Shown in pieces: positions 59,442 to 64,000 of a stretch of 64,000 nt of DNA. The translations under genes were made by a program, and so were the position numbers. Every line of letters starts with the position of its first letter. Within the stretch, counting starts at the first letter, position 1. The stretch is from Dyadobacter sp. CY347 (GTDB lineage Bacteria; Bacteroidota; Bacteroidia; Cytophagales; Spirosomataceae), in contig NZ_JAKFFT010000008.1 of assembly GCF_021502655.1 (NCBI RefSeq), positions 62,001-126,000 of the forward strand, written 5' to 3'. Under the pieces are notes generated by a model. The model was not told where the DNA came from. It saw nothing but the letters and a program-made list of their open reading frames with translations, and did not search any database.

Positions 59442-62400
59442 TTATTTTGACAAAAACTTCTTGAATATGGCTATCGCCTGATCGTTTTGCTTTTTTGTTA
59501 GAGTAACAACGGTCGTAGTTTTCGTTACCTTCAAGGTTCGAGAAATTAATTTGCTCACGATGTCCGTTTTGGAAGCTACTTCGAATACTTCAACCAACCC
59601 GTCCAATGATGTTACTGTAACATCTGGTATTCTTCTTGAATTAATTACGCCGTCTGTTGCCTTTCGATATCCTAAATTCAATGCAACTCTCTTTACATCA
59701 GGTTGCTTCGACATTTCCGTCGCAATTTTTTCGCTTACCTCCGCATGGCCTGGCGTTCTAGTTTTTTGTGCATTGCCTAGAATTGGAGCGGATTGTTCCC
59801 TTACATTAACAATATGATTACGAGACTCTTTGGCACTTACTTCGACACCGGAAGCTCCTCTAGTGAATTTTGCCCCTCTCAATTCCCAAGCTGCGGGTAC
59901 AACATCAATTAGCAAATCAACAAAAGCGTGGCCTCTACTTGTCTCATCTCCTACAACGTCTTTACCAGTTACTAATCTGGCAGCTGGATCAAGAACGGGG
60001 ATTAGTCCTGCACCGAATTTTGAACCAGATTCACTCTTTTTTGATGGATTTCTTTCTTTAGGGGTTAATCTTAAAGAAGCCGCTCGAAGTGCACCACCAA
60101 TTAGACCTCCGGGCCCACCCTCTGGCATTTTTATATCAAAGGTGTTAGTTGAAAAATGAGGATATGCTCGTCCACCAACCATAAATTCCCAAAGTGATTT
60201 GGTATTATAATCGACTTGCTCCGAATTATATCTCCAAAATAATTCAGACAACTCGGCACTACTAGGTTGCTTACCCAAGTAGTCTACCCAGTTGCTAGGC
60301 CTCCCCTCACAATACGCATACAAATTCACCCCTCCCTCAACGCTAATTGGATCCGCACTAGCCCACCTCCCAAGCCATGGCAAATAATACCTGGCTGTAT
60401 GGTAAGCCAGTCCACTTTCCTCATCCCGCTCCATGCCTGTGTACCGGTATCGTTTGGCGGTAGCTTTTATTGTCTGGTTTCTTGCATAGTAGGATGTGGT
60501 GCCATACGGATGGTATTCTTCATAAGAAATCACGGCAGCGTTTTCATTGCATTCCAGTGTAGCCGAGCCGAGATGGTTAGCATATTGATAACGTTGCAGC
60601 ACCCCCTCCCAGCCACCCCCTTCCGAAGAGGAGCGTAATACATCTTCAACAATCAATACCCGTTGGTCATCGGCAAAAAGGTGGTGGGTTTCTGTTTCTT
60701 CGATTATCTCATTTGCCAGGCCGTATCTGCGGTACAACTCGTATCCTCCCAGGTATATCCGTTCACTATAACCACCGATGTTTTGCCGTTTGATGTATTT
60801 TCGTGTTCGTTGTTTGCTGCTGTCATAGTGATAAAAGGCATCTCCTCCTCCACCCAGATCAATATGAGAGATCATGTCGCGATGATCCCATCGAGTAGCA
60901 TAGCCGTTTCCCGCCGCGTTCAGCATATTGCCGTGGCTATCGTATGGGTAGCGGTCACTGAGCGTAACGCTCCCGCTAACCTGTTCATCCACATAATGGT
61001 CATAAACAGAATCCCCCCCTACTTGGGTAGCCAGCAAGCGGTTGCTCCTCATGGAATATTGGTAGTGCCGCGTCCATCTTTCTGACATGTTTTCGGTTCC
61101 TGCGCGGTGCCTCATGCGCAGGATATTGCCCGCAGCATCGTAGGTGTAGGTTTGGATGTAGTTCCGTAACGCCTGGTCGGAAATAGGGAAATTCACTTGC
61201 ATCGGAGGTGGGTCAAAAGCTATCGGGGCCTGATTTCCTATATTTTCCCTGCCTCTTGCCTCCACCAGTCGGTATAAAGCATCATAAGTGTATTCGTTTA
61301 GGGGGTCTATTTGGGCGTTATTAAAAAACACTTTTTCTTGTGCCCAGTCTTCCATCTGCGTGATGTTTCCCACTGGGTCATACGTGTAGGTAAGATCTTG
61401 CAATCCGGGTGTGTAAAGTCTAGTCAGCCGGAATGTTAGCGGGTCATAGGTATGCCGCGTGGTAGTTCCGTTGCCATAGTCGATCTGCGTGCGCTGGCCT
61501 TTGGAATCGTATGCAATGCCCGTAATCGCGTCAATCAGTTCCCCGCTCACGGTGAGTGATTCACTTTGCAATACCCCTCGCGCATTATAAACCGGCTTGT
61601 AAATGCCAGGAGGTTGGGTATAACCTTCACGATGGAAATTCTCTATTTCGACCATCCGGTTCAGGGCATCTACTTTGGTGGTTTGCACAAAAACATCAAC
61701 CATCAATGTAGTCCCCGGAACTGCCCAGTTCTGTACTTCCAACGTGGCATTAGCGGCAAGCTGGCGACGGGTTATGAGAGAATTGCCCTTAAAATCATAC
61801 TGTGGGGTTTCCGTTTTCCCGGATTCGTCATAAACCTCTACCACTTGTCCCCGCAGGTTATTTTCCAAAGCATTGGGCAATCCCTCCCCGTAAGCAATCC
61901 GGGCGATGGAGTAGGTTGCATTGTCCTTTAATAATTTCGTCTCTAAGGGGCGGTGAAGTCTTTTGATTTCGTATTTGTATTGAAATTCATGATCTCTGGA
62001 ATCCCAAGCCCGCAAGGGTTTACCCATTGCATCGTTCAGTTGCCAGCGTTCGCCGGCATCCATGCTGGTCTGATAACACACATAACCTAGCATGTCGTAT
62101 TTCCAGGCCATTACCTTATTTCCTCGAGGATCAGTGATACTTAGGATATTTCCCTCAATGTCGTATTCAGACTGGGTTTTATAGAGTTCAGTAACCCAAC
62201 TGTTGTCATTCGGGTTTGGGGTAGCATTGTGTGCCACAGACAGGAATGGACGCCCAAGGCTATCCAGGTAAACAGTGGAAGGGGTGTTGGCATGTTTGAA
62301 GGCTTTTTGCGCGGCCAACTGTTCCACAGGTCCCATTTGACCATCCTTCCGGTTTAAATACCATTGACATTCTGCTTCCCCAACAGTATCATTTTGATCA

Positions 62401-64000
62401 TAAACCGCTTGTTTCCATGCGTCAAATTCCCTTCGGGTCAGGGTGCCGTCAGGCATGTGTGTGCGAATATTGCGCCCCAATGCATCATAAAAAAGCAAAG
62501 GGGTTACTCCAATGGCCACAAGTTCATCCTCCCGGGTGTAAATGGGTTCGGAATCGAAAAAGGGCTCATACTGCTTCACGGGATTGCCTTTATTATTCAA
62601 TATGGTGCGTCCGTTACCTATCCATCGGATGGGTGCGTTCTGTTGGGTTGGCTTTCCATTGACGTCCAGTACGAGTTTACCTTCCGCATTTCTTATTGGT
62701 GCCAGCCCGCCTTCGGCCTTTGCTTTTGTCAATACCTCATTGCCCGAGCCGTCGGAATAAGCAAAGCTTTCCAGGAATTTACGACTTTCGGCATTTGCAA
62801 CATCATCGTAAAAATAGGTTTCGAACGCCCGAGTATATACATAATTGGGGCTTTCATTGATTTCGTACTGCTTGTCGTAATACTGAATCGCAACCGAAGG
62901 TCGGTCGCTGGGATCTGCTTCCAGGCTATCGATCACCATGAAATCCCCGGCTGCTTCATTGCTTTTCCCCATCACAAAAGAGGCTGTCACCCGTCCGGCC
63001 GCATCTGCACGAACACCCGAACGATTGTAGTTGGGGTCTCTTACAAAGGTTGGAGCTAAAAGGCGGTAATTAAATTGTTCAATGACCGTTTGATTCCCGA
63101 CACCGTCGGTAATAGTCTTTACAAATAAGTTCCTCTTGTCATAACACAGACAGGTTGCCGAACCGAAGCTATCTACAAAGAGGTTTGGCTGGAAGAAGTT
63201 CTGTCTGGCAAATGCCAGATCCATGGCTGGAGATACGTCAGGATCGTTATTTTCACACAGATCGGCCTGGTACCAAGCCCTTCCTGAACTTATCCAATAT
63301 TGATCATCCAACTTTGTATGTCGCCCGGTCTCCAATATTGCGCTATCCACCTTATTGCCATACAGCATGTCGAGCAAACTATCTGTAAATGCCAAGGCAT
63401 AACTTTCTCCTGGCAAGGCTCTGCTTTGCAGTTCACCTAATGGAAGCAGTCCTGAAAGGTCATTGGCCAGAAATAAGCTGCGTGTGTGTTCAATCAAACG
63501 CTTTTCATTAGTCTGTGCTGTATTTTCGTAACCGGCAACGGCTGCGTTCTGAAATGAGTCTAGTAATGCGGTGGGGTTAAAAAAAACGGAATCTGGTGCA
63601 GCTAATTTCAATTCCCAGGCCTTCACTTCCCAAGGCAACCGCAATCTGTAATTCGGTTTGTCTATATCATCATTGGTAAAACTGTTTTCGGTAACGATGA
63701 TGTGCTTTTCTGCTTGTTTTTCCTGGTCCCGATTTTCCAGGTCCGCATCAGCGATCTTCCTTCCGTAAACGATACTGGCAGCTTTCAACACATTACCGAG
63801 CTCATCAATTTCCAGGTTAATGGATTGTGTCACCCGCGGATCGGCAGGATTTCTCTCCAATTGATAAGTAACCGTTTCTCTATTGATTGGAAAAAAGACC
63901 GCATACTGATTTTCAGATTGCGGTTGCAGCATTTGCACATCATAGTTCATCTGTGCAATAGTATAGGGGATCGCCTTTTCTAAATCTGTTCCCTCGTCGC
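59442..64000 (-). CDS. TcB/TcC fusion with RHS repeats and C-terminal toxin domain, 5' end outside window
   Basis: The frame is open to the right edge; the Met at 63950 is internal. Over 1500 residues are visible. The first 100 (AIPYTIAQMNYDVQMLQPQ, then VTQSINLEIDELGNVLKAASIVYGRK) match the C-terminal half of TcB. RHS/YD repeats follow (for example YDPVGNITQMEDWAQ, YTYDAAGNILRM). The RHS core end is TARYYLPWLGRWASADPISVEGG with VDYLGK near residue 1222, the self-cleavage boundary. The last 280 residues are the variable toxin, with GHAEVSEKIATEM, RRIPDVTV and VEVFEVASKTD, a pattern like PD-(D/E)xK nucleases. The RHS cocoon holds the cleaved toxin for delivery through TcA. Confidence 0.88.
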   Translation of the reverse strand, partial: DEGTDLEKAIPYTIAQMNYDVQMLQPQSENQYAVFFPINRETVTYQLERNPADPRVTQSINLEIDELGNVLKAASIVYGRKIADADLENRDQEKQAEKHIIVTENSFTNDDIDKPNYRLRLPWEVKAWELKLAAPDSVFFNPTALLDSFQNAAVAGYENTAQTNEKRLIEHTRSLFLANDLSGLLPLGELQSRALPGESYALAFTDSLLDMLYGNKVDSAILETGRHTKLDDQYWISSGRAWYQADLCENNDPDVSPAMDLAFARQNFFQPNLFVDSFGSATCLCYDKRNLFVKTITDGVGNQTVIEQFNYRLLAPTFVRDPNYNRSGVRADAAGRVTASFVMGKSNEAAGDFMVIDSLEADPSDRPSVAIQYYDKQYEINESPNYVYTRAFETYFYDDVANAESRKFLESFAYSDGSGNEVLTKAKAEGGLAPIRNAEGKLVLDVNGKPTQQNAPIRWIGNGRTILNNKGNPVKQYEPFFDSEPIYTREDELVAIGVTPLLFYDALGRNIRTHMPDGTLTRREFDAWKQAVYDQNDTVGEAECQWYLNRKDGQMGPVEQLAAQKAFKHANTPSTVYLDSLGRPFLSVAHNATPNPNDNSWVTELYKTQSEYDIEGNILSITDPRGNKVMAWKYDMLGYVCYQTSMDAGERWQLNDAMGKPLRAWDSRDHEFQYKYEIKRLHRPLETKLLKDNATYSIARIAYGEGLPNALENNLRGQVVEVYDESGKTETPQYDFKGNSLITRRQLAANATLEVQNWAVPGTTLMVDVFVQTTKVDALNRMVEIENFHREGYTQPPGIYKPVYNARGVLQSESLTVSGELIDAITGIAYDSKGQRTQIDYGNGTTTRHTYDPLTFRLTRLYTPGLQDLTYTYDPVGNITQMEDWAQEKVFFNNAQIDPLNEYTYDALYRLVEARGRENIGNQAPIAFDPPPMQVNFPISDQALRNYIQTYTYDAAGNILRMRHRAGTENMSERWTRHYQYSMRSNRLLATQVGGDSVYDHYVDEQVSGSVTLSDRYPYDSHGNMLNAAGNGYATRWDHRDMISHIDLGGGGDAFYHYDSSKQRTRKYIKRQNIGGYSERIYLGGYELYRRYGLANEIIEETETHHLFADDQRVLIVEDVLRSSSEGGGWEGVLQRYQYANHLGSATLECNENAAVISYEEYHPYGTTSYYARNQTIKATAKRYRYTGMERDEESGLAYHTARYYLPWLGRWASADPISVEGGVNLYAYCEGRPSNWVDYLGKQPSSAELSELFWRYNSEQVDYNTKSLWEFMVGGRAYPHFSTNTFDIKMPEGGPGGLIGGALRAASLRLTPKERNPSKKSESGSKFGAGLIPVLDPAARLVTGKDVVGDETSRGHAFVDLLIDVVPAAWELRGAKFTRGASGVEVSAKESRNHIVNVREQSAPILGNAQKTRTPGHAEVSEKIATEMSKQPDVKRVALNLGYRKATDGVINSRRIPDVTVTSLDGLVEVFEVASKTDIVSKLISRTLKVTKTTTVVTLTKKQNDQAIAIFKKFLSK

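Larger units (their letters stand above)
37673..64000. mobile_element. Putative mobilizable element integrated at tRNA-Asn (right end not in window)
   Basis: Left boundary: tRNA-Asn 3' fragment plus tyrosine integrase. Interior: HigBA, primase-helicase, Toprim primase, MobC, relaxase, and AT-rich cargo. No conjugation (type IV secretion) genes are present up to 49 kb, so it appears mobilizable rather than self-transmissible, unless such genes lie beyond the window. The Tc toxin locus follows without any intervening attachment site, so it is inferred to be cargo. Confidence 0.6.

Noticed and set aside
59442..63950. Plain RHS wall-associated protein starting at the Met at 63950
   Set aside because: The frame continues to the window edge, the first residues match the TcB C-terminal region, and a TcA gene lies in the same operon.

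Overview
The window looks like a chromosomal stretch of a Bacteroidota bacterium of the Cytophagales type; Dyadobacter or a close relative is my best guess from gene content alone. Reasons: several promoters match the Bacteroidota -7 element TAnnTTTG, a four-gene ligase-associated DNA repair cluster is present, and LytTR regulators, DUF4143 ATPases, Panacea-domain proteins and Bacteroidota-type mobilization genes occur. The left 37.5 kb reads as host chromosome. From about 37.6 kb to the right edge it reads as an integrated mobilizable element or genomic island.

Chromosomal part: the 3' end of a dGTPase gene (1-548); a signalling cluster of FIST sensor, PAS histidine kinase, receiver protein and hybrid kinase (655-5618); a Tat-exported two-subunit molybdenum hydroxylase (5611-8306, minus); an esterase lipoprotein; a Panacea-domain gene with a putative toxin partner (9422-10447); two small unknown genes with a shared regulatory motif; a DUF4143 ATPase; the repair cluster pdeM, helicase, ligase, exonuclease (12423-19023, minus), interrupted by a DUF433/DUF5615 toxin-antitoxin-like pair; an iron-chelate or corrinoid ABC importer translationally coupled to a large membrane glycosyltransferase-like protein (19601-24856); SnoaL, GNAT and nitrilase genes; a minus-strand operon of two paralogous periplasmic amidohydrolases and a sorbosone-dehydrogenase/cytochrome c fusion (26849-31172); a LytTR regulator whose kinase survives only as a tail fragment; a TPR histidine kinase; a membrane protein; a GT92-type glycosyltransferase; and an EthD-like protein beside a truncated LysR gene.

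Element part: a 3' half of tRNA-Asn (37673-37717) lies next to a tyrosine integrase and is flanked on both sides by TATTGCAA direct repeats. Then follow an RteC-like gene, a HigBA module with two palindromic operators, two AT-rich genes with HEPN-like C-terminal ends (candidate defence cargo), a helix-turn-helix gene, a primase-helicase, a phased TGATGAG repeat array, a Toprim primase, nested inverted repeats that could be oriT, MobC, a relaxase and a coiled-coil membrane protein. The last 15 kb holds an insecticidal-type Tc toxin locus on the minus strand: a TcB/TcC fusion running off the right edge with a nuclease-like C-terminal toxin domain, a decayed gene duplicate, two small membrane proteins and a 2801-residue TcA. 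No second attachment site was found, so it is inferred, not shown, that the Tc locus is cargo of the same element.

All family assignments come from reading motifs by eye; no database search was run.
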